Shown one piece after another: positions 7,087 through 14,687 of a stretch of DNA of 25,773 bases (position 1 is its first letter; the number at the start of each line of letters is the position of its first letter). The stretch is from NCBI GenBank assembly GCA_002422505.1, contig DIVX01000110.1:1-25773 (forward strand), in the 5' to 3' direction. The stretch is from Desulfovibrio sp. UBA6121 (GTDB lineage Bacteria; Desulfobacterota; Desulfovibrionia; Desulfovibrionales; Desulfovibrionaceae). The notes below the pieces were generated by a model that made no database searches, was not told where the DNA came from, and saw only the letters and a program-made list of their open reading frames with translations. Made by a program: the position numbers and the translations under genes.

Positions 7087-8475
7087 TTGATTGTAGACGA
7101 CGACGCCCAGCTGCGCCAGAGCTTCGGCAAAATCCTGGAGGGCGAAGGCTTCGAGGTGCGCGCCGCGCCCTCGGGCGAGGCCGGGGTGGACGAGGTGGCC
7201 GCCGCCCCGCCGGACCTGGTCATCATGGATGTGCGCATGCCCGGCATCACCGGCATTCAGGCCATGCGGCAAATGCGCGCCAGCTGTCCGGGCCTGCCCG
7301 TCATCATCATGACCGCCTACGGCGGCACCGAGACCGCCATCGAGGCCACCAAGCTGGGGGCCTTCGACTACATCCTGAAGCCCTTCGACATCCCGGACAT
7401 CCTGCGGCTCATCGGCCAGGCGCTGAACGCCGGGCGGCTTGCGCGGGCGCGGGTGGCCATTGCGCCGGATGAAGGCCAGGCCGCCCAGGAAGACGCCCTG
7501 GTAGGCCAAAGCCGCGCCATGCAGGAGGTCTTCAAGGCCATTGGCCGCGCAGCCCCCACCGAGGCCCTGGTGCTCATCCGGGGCGAATCGGGCACGGGCA
7601 AGGAGCTGGTGGCCGCCAGCATTCACCGCTTGAGCGCCCGGGCGCGCGGGCCGTTCATCACGGTGAACTGCCCGGCCATCCCGGAACATCTGCTGGAATC
7701 AGAGCTTTTCGGCCACGTGAAGGGGGCCTTCACCGGAGCGGGCACATCGCGCCGGGGGCTCTTTGTGGCCGCCTCCGGGGGCAGCATTCTGCTGGACGAG
7801 ATCGGCGACATCCCCATGAGCGTGCAGACCAAGCTTTTGCGCGTGCTGCAGGAACACGAGGTGCGGCCCGTGGGCTCCAGCGACAACGTGGCCGTGGACG
7901 TGCGCATTCTGGCCAGCACCAATCAGGACCTGGAGGGGCGCATCGCCAGCGGGCAGTTCCGCCAGGACCTGTTCTACCGCCTGAACGTGCTGACCATCAC
8001 CACGCCTTCCCTGCGCGTGCGCCAGGAAGATATTCCCCTTCTGGCCGCGCATTTTTTGGCCCAAAGCTGCGCCGAAATGCGCCTGCCGCCCAAGGTGCTG
8101 GGACCGGAGGCCGTGGCCTGCCTGGCCGAGCGGCCCTGGCCCGGCAACGTGCGCGAACTGCAGAACTTCATCCGCCGTTTGGCCGTGTTTTGCCCCGGCG
8201 CGCAGGTGGAGCTGGCGCACCTGCGCCAGGCCGAGGGCGGCACCGGCGGGCCTGGCCCCTGCGCAACGCAAGCCGAGCCCCTGGCCCCCTACAAGGAGGC
8301 CAAGGCCCACGTGCTGGACGGCTTCACCAAGCGCTACGTGGAGCAGGTGCTTGAACGTTCCGGCGGAAACATTTCCGCTGCGGCGCGCATCAGCGGCATA
8401 GAACGCGTGAGCCTGCAAAAGATTTTGAAGCGCATGGGCGCGGGCGGAAAGGACGACGGCCCGCCGGAAGGCTGA
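7075..8475 (+). CDS. Sigma-54-dependent response regulator (NtrC family)
   Basis: A 466-residue activator with three complete domains. The receiver (1-~120) has acidic residues near position 9, phosphoacceptor D52 (VIMDVRMPG) and K102 (LKPFD). The AAA+ domain (about 140-375) has Walker A GESGTGKE (170-177), the sigma-54 contact loop GAFTGA (217-222), Walker B with D241-E242 (ILLDEIGD) and the WPGNVREL sensor segment. A Fis-type helix-turn-helix closes the protein (about 425-458, GNISAAARISGIERVSLQK). It should turn on sigma-54 promoters when phosphorylated by the kinase encoded upstream. The start is the second of two identical ATG contexts; only this one continues into the receiver domain. 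Target genes are not evident in the window. Confidence 0.95.
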   Translation: MAQILIVDDDAQLRQSFGKILEGEGFEVRAAPSGEAGVDEVAAAPPDLVIMDVRMPGITGIQAMRQMRASCPGLPVIIMTAYGGTETAIEATKLGAFDYILKPFDIPDILRLIGQALNAGRLARARVAIAPDEGQAAQEDALVGQSRAMQEVFKAIGRAAPTEALVLIRGESGTGKELVAASIHRLSARARGPFITVNCPAIPEHLLESELFGHVKGAFTGAGTSRRGLFVAASGGSILLDEIGDIPMSVQTKLLRVLQEHEVRPVGSSDNVAVDVRILASTNQDLEGRIASGQFRQDLFYRLNVLTITTPSLRVRQEDIPLLAAHFLAQSCAEMRLPPKVLGPEAVACLAERPWPGNVRELQNFIRRLAVFCPGAQVELAHLRQAEGGTGGPGPCATQAEPLAPYKEAKAHVLDGFTKRYVEQVLERSGGNISAAARISGIERVSLQKILKRMGAGGKDDGPPEG

Positions 8476-8488
8476 GGCAGCACGCCGC

Positions 8489-8521
8489 GCCGGAAAAAGC
8501 GGCGGAGCGGATGTTTCCGGC
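8489..8521 (+). repeat. Inverted repeat after the response regulator gene
   Basis: GCCGGAAA at 8489-8496 and TTTCCGGC at 8514-8521 are exact 8-bp complementary arms around a 17-base loop, 14 bases after the regulator stop. It may be a transcript-end hairpin; there is no T-run. Confidence 0.4.
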
Positions 8522-8584
8522 TGGTGCGCCTTCCCGCGCCATGGAATGCGGCAAGAGCACGGCAAGAATTCGACCTGGGAACGT

Positions 8585-8613
8585 CCCCGGCCCTTGGGCC
8601 TGGGGCGCGTTTT
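8585..8613 (+). terminator. Candidate intrinsic terminator of the two-component operon
   Basis: CCCCGGCCC pairs with GGGCC-T-GGGG across a TT loop (8585-8605), with one bulged T. CGCG and then TTTT follow. This is the best rho-independent-like structure between the regulator gene and the gene starting at 8674. Confidence 0.5.
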
Positions 8614-8673
8614 AGGCCTGCCGGGGCAGCAGCCCCCAAAGGCCGCCACACAGCATGAAGAAAGGACGCGACG

Positions 8674-9087
8674 ATGATTTATCTTGCAGGACCATTGTTC
8701 ACCCACGCGGAGCAGGCCTGGCTGCGCAGTCTCAAAGTGACGCTGCTGGAGCAGGGCTACGAGGTGTGCTGGCCCTTTGAATTGTTCAAGGACGGGCAGA
8801 TAGCGGAGTGGGGCCCGGTGGCCCCCCGGCGCATAATGGAGCGCTGCCGCGAGGCCCTGGATGCGTGCGGCATGGTGGTGGCCTGGCTGGACGGCACCCA
8901 GGTGGACGACGGCACGGCCTGGGAAGTGGGCTACGCCTACGCCCAGGGCAAGCTCATCCACGGCCTGCGGACCGATTCGCGCCAGGGCGGCGACACCCCG
9001 CACTCGCAGGTCAACGCCATGCTTGAGGGCTCCTGCCTTACCCTGTCGCGCTCGGTGGCCGACCTGCTGAACGCCTTGAGGCGCTAG
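8674..9087 (+). CDS. Nucleoside 2-deoxyribosyltransferase family protein
   Basis: A 137-residue cytoplasmic protein of the nucleoside 2-deoxyribosyltransferase fold. It begins MIYLAGPLF, the usual base-binding strand and loop. It carries LDGTQVDDGTAWEVGYA, where D73 and E84 fit the conserved acid and nucleophilic glutamate, and RTDSR, which usually lies in the sugar/phosphate-binding part. Known members move 2-deoxyribose between bases or hydrolyse nucleoside monophosphates, in nucleotide salvage or clean-up. The specific substrate cannot be inferred. AAAGGA at 8661-8666 supports ATG 8674. It appears to be a single-gene unit between a terminator-like hairpin and a noncoding gap. Confidence 0.85.
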   Translation: MIYLAGPLFTHAEQAWLRSLKVTLLEQGYEVCWPFELFKDGQIAEWGPVAPRRIMERCREALDACGMVVAWLDGTQVDDGTAWEVGYAYAQGKLIHGLRTDSRQGGDTPHSQVNAMLEGSCLTLSRSVADLLNALRR

Positions 9088-9413
9088 CCCCGGCTCGCGC
9101 TGGCGCTGGCCCCTTGGCGCTGCGTCGCATTGGAGAGGCAGGGCACGCGCGCAGGCCGCCCGCACGGGAAACGGCAAGGCCAGGTCGGCGCTGCCGGATT
9201 GCCGGATCCTCGCATCCCCCCCGCAGGGCAGAACGCCGCAGGGGGCAGTGTGTTGCGGGGAGCAAGCCCGGCAAGGCGCTGGTCTCCTCGCACCTGCGCC
9301 GGGCAGGGGGCGGCGCTGGCAAGAGCCTGCACGCCATGAGCAGCACCGCAACTGCTCCGCGCGCGGGGGGGGGCAGCCCAAGGCCCTTGCCCGCTTGCAG
9401 AACGCGGGAACGC
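9088..9413. other. Convergent noncoding gap
   Basis: This 326-bp GC-rich gap lies between two converging genes. Open frames here are short, lack ribosome sites and have no recognisable similarity. Only weak short inverted repeats were seen (for example CCCGC/GCGGG around 9390-9411). I see no RNA gene or promoter. Confidence 0.5.
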
Positions 9414-11753
9414 TCAGCCCAGCTGCTTCAGCCGCGCCAAGGCGTTCTGCAACTCCCGGTGGCAGGCATGGCGCTGGGCACAGGCGGCCAGCACGAACTC
9501 CGCCGTGGCCGCCACCTGCCGCCAGCGGGGGCGTTGGGGCAAGGTCTCCTCGCTCAAGTACTTGTCCAGGGTCTGGGTGCGCAGGTAGCCGTCGCGCTCC
9601 ATGTACACGTTCCACAAGCCCGACTGCGTGGCCAACTCGCCCTTGCCCTGGCCCGTGGTCTGCCTCCAGCAGTCTACGGCGGCGTTCATGACCTGCACGG
9701 CCAGTTGGCGCGCGTGCCTGCCGCCGCCCTCGTTGTCCGCCCCGCCGCACAGGTTCTCCAGCAGGGCGTCTATGGCCCGCAGATCCTCCAGCACGGCGGC
9801 TTTGGCCTCTCCGGTCTCCAGGGCCAGCAGGGTCTCTTCCATGCGTTGCAGGCGCTGCCGATTGCTCTCGGCCCGGCGCAGAATGTTTGCCGGGAGGGAA
9901 AGAGCGCCCTGCGGCGCGCTGCCTTCTGCGTCACTTGAGCCAAGGCCCGGCCCGGCGTTGCGCCCTGCGTTCGTTCCGGCGCTTTGGGCGGCGTTCATCC
10001 CGCCGCCGGGGCGCAGGTTCAGCAGCAGCAAGTGCTCGTCCTCCAATTCCAGAACCGTGGCATACACGCTGCAAAGCTGGCTGCCCGCGCGCGCCCCGGT
10101 CAGCGCAACGCAATCGAAACTCTCCGCCCCTGCGCCACGCTCCAGGAGCTGGTCCAGCTCGCCAACCAGCGTCCGGGCCGGGGCCGATTCCGGTTCGGCC
10201 AGCAGCAGCGCCAGGGGCTGGCCCAAAACCTCCTGCGCCTGGCGGCCCGTAAGCTTCTCAAAGGCATGGTTGCAAAAGGCTATTTCCCGGCTTTGGTTCA
10301 CCGCGAACACGGCCTCGTCCACGGCGTCGAGGATGCGCGAAAGCCGGAGCTGCCGCAGACGCAAACCATGCTCGGTGCGGCGGCGCAGGGCCACCTCGCG
10401 CTTCAGGCTCGCGTTTTCCTCCAGGGCCTGGAAGGCCTGGGAAAAACGCACAAACATGTACACCGAATGCGACAGGATGAAGACCAGCATTCCGTAGCGC
10501 GCAAAAAGCGCAGAGCCGGTGATGTGCAGGTCGAAGAGGATCTTGCTCAGCTCTGCGCCGGCCAGCGCCAGGTAGCCGGGCGCAAGAATGAGCACGCTCC
10601 GCTCGCGGCGCGAAAAGTCCAGGGCGAAGGCCGCCATCAGGTACAGAAAAGCCGTGCGGGTGACCATGTAATACAGCAGCGGCACAGGGCCAAAGGCATC
10701 CGGTGGGGAAATGAGCAGATAGGCCACGTAGGCCGCGCCCAGGGCGGCATAGAGTGCCGTCACCGCGCGTCCCCAGCGTTTGGGGAACAGGGCGTGGTAG
10801 AAGGCCACCATGAGCGGAATGGTGAAGCCGTATGGCAGAAGCGCCAGATCGATATGCCAGCGCCAGGGCAGGCTGGTCAGCTGGCTCATGAGAAAGCCGC
10901 CGGCCGGGCTGAACAGGGTGGCTATGCTCCAGGCCAGGCAAAAAAGCCCGAAGTACAGATTGGACCTGTCTGCCCGGCGCGCGAAATACAGCATGAGGTG
11001 GTAGGCGCACATGGCCAGCAGCACCCCGGCGATGAAGGCCCCGGTGATCCAACGGGAGCTCGCCATGCGCTCGACCTGCTCCGCCGGGCCGAGAACAATG
11101 GCCGTGTTCAGGCCGCCCTGGGCGTTGGTGTGGTTGGAAACCTGCAGCACTATTTCCGCCACGCCGCCCACGGGCGTGAAGCGCGGCATGAGCAGGTGCG
11201 TGCGGGGCGTTTCGGCGGGCTGCCCAGCGCCGGAGGGCTGGCCGGAAGGCATTTCGCCGCTGGCCGCCAGCAGTTGTCCGTCCACCCAAACCCGGCAGAC
11301 CGAAAGCATTCCCGCAAGGTACAAGGACATTTGGCCGCAGGTTGGGGCCAAGCGCACGCGCAGGCGGTAGGCGGCCTGGCCGTGCGACGCCAGCGGCACG
11401 CCTTGGGCCGTTGCGCCCCGCCAAAGCGCGGGGATCTGGTAGAAATCCATGGGGACGCCGGGGGCCAAAGGGCCGGAGGGTGCGGGGCCGCGGGCGTTGG
11501 CCGCGTTCCACAGGAACTCCCACTGCCCGTCCAGGACGACCAGCGGAGCCGCCTGAAAATCCCAGCCGGAAAGGTCGAGCTGGCCCTGCTCCACGTGCGG
11601 GGGCGCTTCCTGGCGGGCGCAGCCAAGCGACGAAAGCAGGCACAGCGCAAGGCACAACGCCAAGCACAATGCCAAGCACAATGACAGGCTCGGCGCGGTT
11701 CTTTGGCGGCGCGTGCGCGGCGCTTCATTCCTCTGGAGGGGGGATCCAGCCAT
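9414..11753 (-). CDS. 7TM sensory receptor with PAS domain and unknown C-terminal domain, no kinase
   Basis: About 779 residues from ATG 11753. The N-terminus has arginines, a Leu/Cys-rich hydrophobic stretch and a lipobox-like LSSLGC with C45, suggesting a lipidated extracytoplasmic domain. Residues ~50-230 form a beta-rich sensor domain (DGQWEF, VWVDGQLL, SNHTNAQGG) like the extracellular part of 7TMR-DISM receptors. Seven or eight TM segments (about 235-430) follow, then a coiled coil (~435-465) and a PAS domain (~471-590; ILDAVDEAVFAVNQ). After a low-complexity linker comes a ~160-residue C-terminal domain (619-779) containing ALETGEAKAAVLEDLRAI and LWNVYMERDGYLRTQTLDKY. No DHp/HATPase, GGDEF, EAL, phosphatase or HTH motif is present. 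The start is uncertain: no ribosome site precedes ATG 11753, and an in-frame ATG at 11813 also exists. Confidence 0.8.
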   Translation of the reverse strand: MAGSPLQRNEAPRTRRQRTAPSLSLCLALCLALCLALCLLSSLGCARQEAPPHVEQGQLDLSGWDFQAAPLVVLDGQWEFLWNAANARGPAPSGPLAPGVPMDFYQIPALWRGATAQGVPLASHGQAAYRLRVRLAPTCGQMSLYLAGMLSVCRVWVDGQLLAASGEMPSGQPSGAGQPAETPRTHLLMPRFTPVGGVAEIVLQVSNHTNAQGGLNTAIVLGPAEQVERMASSRWITGAFIAGVLLAMCAYHLMLYFARRADRSNLYFGLFCLAWSIATLFSPAGGFLMSQLTSLPWRWHIDLALLPYGFTIPLMVAFYHALFPKRWGRAVTALYAALGAAYVAYLLISPPDAFGPVPLLYYMVTRTAFLYLMAAFALDFSRRERSVLILAPGYLALAGAELSKILFDLHITGSALFARYGMLVFILSHSVYMFVRFSQAFQALEENASLKREVALRRRTEHGLRLRQLRLSRILDAVDEAVFAVNQSREIAFCNHAFEKLTGRQAQEVLGQPLALLLAEPESAPARTLVGELDQLLERGAGAESFDCVALTGARAGSQLCSVYATVLELEDEHLLLLNLRPGGGMNAAQSAGTNAGRNAGPGLGSSDAEGSAPQGALSLPANILRRAESNRQRLQRMEETLLALETGEAKAAVLEDLRAIDALLENLCGGADNEGGGRHARQLAVQVMNAAVDCWRQTTGQGKGELATQSGLWNVYMERDGYLRTQTLDKYLSEETLPQRPRWRQVAATAEFVLAACAQRHACHRELQNALARLKQLG
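11635..11682 (-). repeat. 12-bp tandem repeats encoding a Leu-Cys-Leu-Ala signal-peptide core
   Basis: Four imperfect 12-base units lie in the hydrophobic core of the receptor's signal peptide; GCCAAGCACAAT is exact at 11659 and 11671. On the coding strand they read as repeated Leu-Cys-Leu-Ala. Gain or loss of units would keep the frame but change the length of the membrane-targeting segment. Confidence 0.8.
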
Positions 11754-12034
11754 GCGAAACGGTATCGGCCAGGCAGCATTCTGGCAAGGGGGGAGCGCAC
11801 GGCGTGGCCACACGCAGGCAAAGGCGGCACGGGGGCCAGCGGCAGCGCCGTCGTCTCATAACACGCACAGTTACGAGCGTTTGCGCCACAATGAACGCAG
11901 CCACCCAGGGCCGCAGGGGACGCAAAAACAGAAAATTTGTTTTCACTATACACAAGCAAAAAGGCGCGCGCCTTCCACCCTCCTGCCCATTTCCCGGCTC
12001 CCGCCTCCCAAGGAGGTCTCACCCGGCGTGGCCG
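11754..12034. other. Noncoding region upstream of the 7TM receptor gene
   Basis: This region should hold the receptor's promoter. An AT-rich patch at about 11930-11960, unusual for this window, contains TATAGT on the minus strand (complement of 11946-11951), but no good -35 partner could be assigned. The small CCTCC/GGAGG hairpin at 12004-12016 is the only other structure. No small gene is supported. Confidence 0.35.
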
Positions 12035-12090
12035 GGGATTCCAAAGAGAGTCATTGCCTTTGGCGGGGGGGACATGGGGGTGGCGTCCCC
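12034..12090. repeat. REP-like dispersed element, copy A
   Basis: GGGGATTCCA, 13 bases, then CCTTTGGC-N-GGGG; the same arrangement with the same spacing occurs at 20685 (copy B). Internal pairing is possible between CCAAAG (12041-12046) and CTTTGG (12058-12063), and between GGGGAC (12068-12073) and GTCCCC (12085-12090). It lies downstream of the PAS/GAF sensor gene. Confidence 0.6.
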
Positions 12091-12132
12091 TGTCTGGGGG
12101 CTGGGTGCAGAGGGCAGCGCCCCTTGTCGGCC

Positions 12133-13347
12133 TTAAGGGGCTGTCTTGTCGGAATGGGAATTCCGCCAGTTGCCTATCAGTTGGCGGAACGGTTCCAGGA
12201 TGTCGGCGAAGCGCTGTTCGGCATCCGGCCCGAAGGCGCGCGGGCGGCGACATGCCAGGATGAGCACCGCGTGGAGCCCGTGCCGGTCGAAAAAGGGCTT
12301 GGCGAAGTACGACCGCACCCCGCGCGGGCTGAACAAGACCCAGTCGATGGATTTGATGCTGTCCAGCGTGTCGTCCACCAAGAGGGACGTGAGGCCGAAC
12401 TGCTCGATGTCCTGAGCGATGGTCCCCTCGTAGGAATGCGCCGCCCCCCAGGCGAGATCTGCAAAGGGCTCTCCCACTCCATAGACCTCGACACGTCCTT
12501 GCGGGGAGAGAATGTCTGAAAAGATGAGGCCGTCCAGTTCATTCGCATGTGCCGCGAGCAGCGCGGCCAAGCCGTCGCGGAGTGAAAACTGCGCCACGTC
12601 CGGGGTCACGCCCTTTGCTGCATCCTCGGCGGGCAAGGCCTGTTCCAAAACCTTCAAGAGCGCCACGCGCACCATGTCGTCGTTGGAGCAGCAGGGAGTG
12701 AGCCGCACCTTGGCGGTGAACGGAGCGCCGTTCACGGAGCAGAAGAGCAGCGTGCCCGCCCAGACGTCTTCCTTCAAGGCCCGCAACGCGGCGTCCAGCA
12801 GCCGCACGCCGTGTTCGCCGGGTGCGATGTCCGTCAGGGCGGGCATTTCACGGGAGGCTTTGGCGGTAAAGAGCTCTCGGGCCTTGGCGTTGCTGGTGAG
12901 GATTTCCCCGGAGTGCGCGCTCAAGGCGAAAACAGGGTACCCGGCGACGCCGAGCGCCATTTGGCACAAGCCGGAGCGGCCTTTCACCGAGTAGGAGACC
13001 GGGAGGAAGGCCTCCTTCAGGAAGCCGTGGTACACCGCCATGTTCTCGGCATCGGGCCATCCCTGCAGAATCAGCGGTGGAAGATTCGCGCCGCGCTCTT
13101 TGTTGAGGCGGAAGGTGACCGCCGCCGACTGCCGAGAGGTCGCCATGTCCCAGAATTCGACGAAGAGCGGAACGCATTCCCTGCGGACGACCTCCTTGCG
13201 GAAGCGCGCATCCCGGAGCAGGCGCGGCGCCTCGTTCCCCAGCCCAGGGCAGGGCCATTCGTTGAACACCACAAGCCGGGAACGCAACAGGTCCATGCTC
13301 CAGATCAAGCCGGGGAAATCCGTCAACCAGGGAGAAAGCCGTGTCAT
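12133..13347 (-). CDS. Cytoplasmic PAS/GAF-like sensory protein
   Basis: 404 residues with no TM segment. The N-terminal part (about 10-150) is not clearly assignable. A PAS-like segment begins near GYPVFALSAHSGEILTSN (about 155-260). The C-terminal half from about 265 (LRDGLAALLAAHANELDGL onward) looks like a GAF domain, ending in a helix with FADILEPFRQLIGNW. No DNA-binding, kinase or cyclase domain follows, so it may bind a small ligand and act through a partner. ATG 13347 is preferred over an in-frame GTG at 13353 because GGAG lies five bases upstream of the ATG. It diverges from the GntR gene across a control region with palindromes, so the two may be co-regulated. Function unknown. Confidence 0.7.
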   Translation of the reverse strand: MTRLSPWLTDFPGLIWSMDLLRSRLVVFNEWPCPGLGNEAPRLLRDARFRKEVVRRECVPLFVEFWDMATSRQSAAVTFRLNKERGANLPPLILQGWPDAENMAVYHGFLKEAFLPVSYSVKGRSGLCQMALGVAGYPVFALSAHSGEILTSNAKARELFTAKASREMPALTDIAPGEHGVRLLDAALRALKEDVWAGTLLFCSVNGAPFTAKVRLTPCCSNDDMVRVALLKVLEQALPAEDAAKGVTPDVAQFSLRDGLAALLAAHANELDGLIFSDILSPQGRVEVYGVGEPFADLAWGAAHSYEGTIAQDIEQFGLTSLLVDDTLDSIKSIDWVLFSPRGVRSYFAKPFFDRHGLHAVLILACRRPRAFGPDAEQRFADILEPFRQLIGNWRNSHSDKTAP

Positions 13348-13400
13348 ATGCACTCCACGCAGACCAATTGAGCCGATGATGGACCAGCCGTGCGCCGCGC

Positions 13401-13420
13401 CGGGGGCGCGTCGGCCCCCG
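13401..13420 (-). repeat. Hairpin in the likely leader of the PAS/GAF gene
   Basis: CGGGGGC (13401-13407) and GCCCCCG (13414-13420) form a 7-bp stem with a 6-base loop. If the minus-strand promoter at 13502-13530 is used, this hairpin sits in a leader of roughly 148 bases. Confidence 0.4.
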
Positions 13421-13494
13421 CTTCGCCCCCCCCCGATCAGCTGCCTTGAAAGCTATCCCAAACCGTCCTGCGGGTACAGGAGAGAAATCGATTC

Positions 13495-13521
13495 ATCCAA
13501 ATTGATATTGGATCAACCAAT
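13495..13521. promoter_or_regulatory. Overlapping palindromes, candidate GntR/FadR-type operator
   Basis: Two overlapping inverted repeats: ATCCAA-N7-TTGGAT (13495-13513) and ATTGG-ATCAA-CCAAT (13507-13521). The second contains TGG-N5-CCA, the half-site arrangement known for FadR operators of the GntR family. It sits between a GntR-type regulator gene and the divergent PAS/GAF gene. The DNA pattern is seen directly; its use by this regulator is inferred. Confidence 0.45.
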
Positions 13522-13530
13522 TGCAGACAA
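13502..13530 (-). promoter_or_regulatory. Candidate promoter of the PAS/GAF gene
   Basis: On the minus strand, TTGTCT (complement of 13525-13530) and TATCAA (complement of 13502-13507) are 17 bases apart, each matching 4/6 of the sigma-70 consensus. The -10 lies within the palindromes at 13495-13521, so a bound repressor would block it. Confidence 0.35.
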
Positions 13531-13585
13531 AAATGTACGGCATTCCAAGAGGATGCGCGGCTTGTGCATAACCATCGTTTACGCC

Positions 13586-13615
13586 TTGCATTTTTTTTCA
13601 AAGCGCACCTATGCT
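13586..13615 (+). promoter_or_regulatory. Candidate promoter of the GntR operon
   Basis: TTGCAT (13586-13591) and TATGCT (13610-13615) are 18 bases apart, each matching 4/6 of the consensus, in a locally T-rich stretch. The predicted start near 13622 falls inside the ATCAATTGAT palindrome. The -10 is identical to that proposed for the kinase operon. Confidence 0.4.
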
Positions 13616-13618
13616 TCC

Positions 13619-13628
13619 ATCAATTGAT
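13619..13628. promoter_or_regulatory. Palindrome at the predicted transcription start of the GntR operon
   Basis: ATCAATTGAT is a perfect 10-base palindrome lying between the -10 and the start codon at 13659. Its position would suit autoregulation. Confidence 0.35.
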
Positions 13629-13658
13629 GCTCACAACTTGCTTTGGCGAAGGGGTGGC

Positions 13659-14309
13659 ATGGACAACAAGCAGTGGCTCATTGTGCGGCGCATAGAGGAC
13701 GGTCTGCTGAAGGGACGCTGGAAGCTGTTCGAGCGGCTTCCTTCGGAGCGGCACCTGGCAGATGAATTCGGCGTGAACCGCGGCACGATCCGCTCTGCGC
13801 TCCACGCCCTTGCCGGTCGCGGCATACTGGAGATCAAGCAGGGCAGCGGTTCGGTGGTGAGCCAACTGCCCAACCCCAAGACGGGCAGAAACAAGCCCGG
13901 CCACTGCATCCAGGCTTTCCGCCTGTTCATTCCGGTGCTGGCCGAAGCCCTGGCCCAGTCCACCCCCCCATCCGAACTGTCCCGCCTGGAACGCATCCTG
14001 CCCATCGCCGGTTCTGCCATTCGCGACGGCGACATAGACGCCTTCATCCATGAGCAGGTCCGCTTTTTCGTCGAATTCGTCCAGCTGTCCCAGAATCCCT
14101 GGCTCGTCCAGTCCGCCGTGAGGGTGCTGCCAGACACCCGGCTGCTGGCCTGGCTTTTGCGCGGCACATCCTTTGCGGACTGTGAGCCGCTCTTCGCCGA
14201 CATGGTGCGGCTGGTAAGCGCGCTGCGCTACGGGGATGGCAACAACGCGCGGCAGGTCGTGCTGGCCTATGCCGACACCCTCGAAACGCTGCTGGGGGCG
14301 ATACCATGA
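13659..14309 (+). CDS. GntR-family transcriptional regulator (FadR-like)
   Basis: 216 residues. The N-terminal winged helix-turn-helix (about 6-70) has the GntR pattern LPSERHLADEFGVNRGTIR and the wing GRGILEIKQGSG. The C-terminal ~140 residues are all helical, compatible with an FCD-type effector-binding domain (DIDAFIHEQVRFF has the Asp-x3-His spacing). Members repress nearby metabolic operons and are released by small acids or other metabolites. AAGGGG five bases upstream selects ATG 13659 over ATG 13611, whose extra 16 residues precede the fold and overlap the palindrome. The stop overlaps the next ATG (ATGA), so the regulator leads the operon that encodes the membrane protein, MBL protein and TonB system, and probably controls it. 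Confidence 0.9.
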   Translation: MDNKQWLIVRRIEDGLLKGRWKLFERLPSERHLADEFGVNRGTIRSALHALAGRGILEIKQGSGSVVSQLPNPKTGRNKPGHCIQAFRLFIPVLAEALAQSTPPSELSRLERILPIAGSAIRDGDIDAFIHEQVRFFVEFVQLSQNPWLVQSAVRVLPDTRLLAWLLRGTSFADCEPLFADMVRLVSALRYGDGNNARQVVLAYADTLETLLGAIP

Positions 14310-14602
14310 GCGCCGTCATGAGTCGCCGGGATTTTTTCCGTTCCCTGTTCTCGCGCGGGCAGGCCGTTGCCGCGCCTTGCGCGGGCAGGCCGTTGCCGCC
14401 GGAGTTCACTCCTGAGCTGCTCCGGGCCGAGGCGGCGCGCATCGGCCTTGATGCGCAGCGAATGACCGAGACGGAAATGGCCCAGGCGGTGCTTCAGGCC
14501 ATGCACGCCCAGGCTCCCGCCGAATCTGGGGCCACGCGGAACGCAAAAGTTGAGGACAAGACGGACAGGGGGCCGGACGCCTCCGCAAACGCATCTTCTT
14601 GA
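14306..14602 (+). CDS. Small protein with twin-arginine-like start
   Basis: 98 residues, overlapping the GntR stop by 4 bases (ATGA), so translation is probably coupled. It starts with MSRRDFFRSLFSRG (from residue 5), which resembles a Tat motif, but the expected hydrophobic segment is replaced by a Pro/Ala/Gly stretch, so export is doubtful. A compact segment, PPEFTPELLRAEAARIGLD onward (about 31-68), looks helical; the tail is polar and low-complexity. A 21-base direct repeat (14353-14373 and 14379-14399) falls where the hydrophobic segment should be. I do not recognise the family. It may be an accessory protein of the membrane or Tat proteins encoded next to it. Confidence 0.6.
   Translation: MSAVMSRRDFFRSLFSRGQAVAAPCAGRPLPPEFTPELLRAEAARIGLDAQRMTETEMAQAVLQAMHAQAPAESGATRNAKVEDKTDRGPDASANASS
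14353..14399 (+). repeat. 21-bp direct repeat, period 26
   Basis: GCGCGGGCAGGCCGTTGCCGC occurs at 14353-14373 and again at 14379-14399 within the small-protein gene. The 26-base period is not a multiple of three, so the copies are read in different frames (as RGQAVAA and AGRPLPP). Confidence 0.85.
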
Positions 14603-14687
14603 GCAAAAGGAGGAAGGACGACGCGCGGCGCCCGCAGGCAGGCGCAACCACCACCAATCGTGAAACTAAACCGAAGGAGGTTGGGTC

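Noticed and set aside
8476..8673. Sigma-54 (-24/-12) promoter before the deoxyribosyltransferase gene
   Set aside because: TGGAATGCGGCAAGAGC near 8540 has GG and GC but with a 12-base rather than 10-base gap, so it does not fit the strict spacing.
7699..9750. 683-aa minus-strand open frame
   Set aside because: It overlaps the sigma-54 regulator and deoxyribosyltransferase genes on the other strand; it is a high-GC shadow frame with Gly/His/Gln-rich sequence and no ribosome site.
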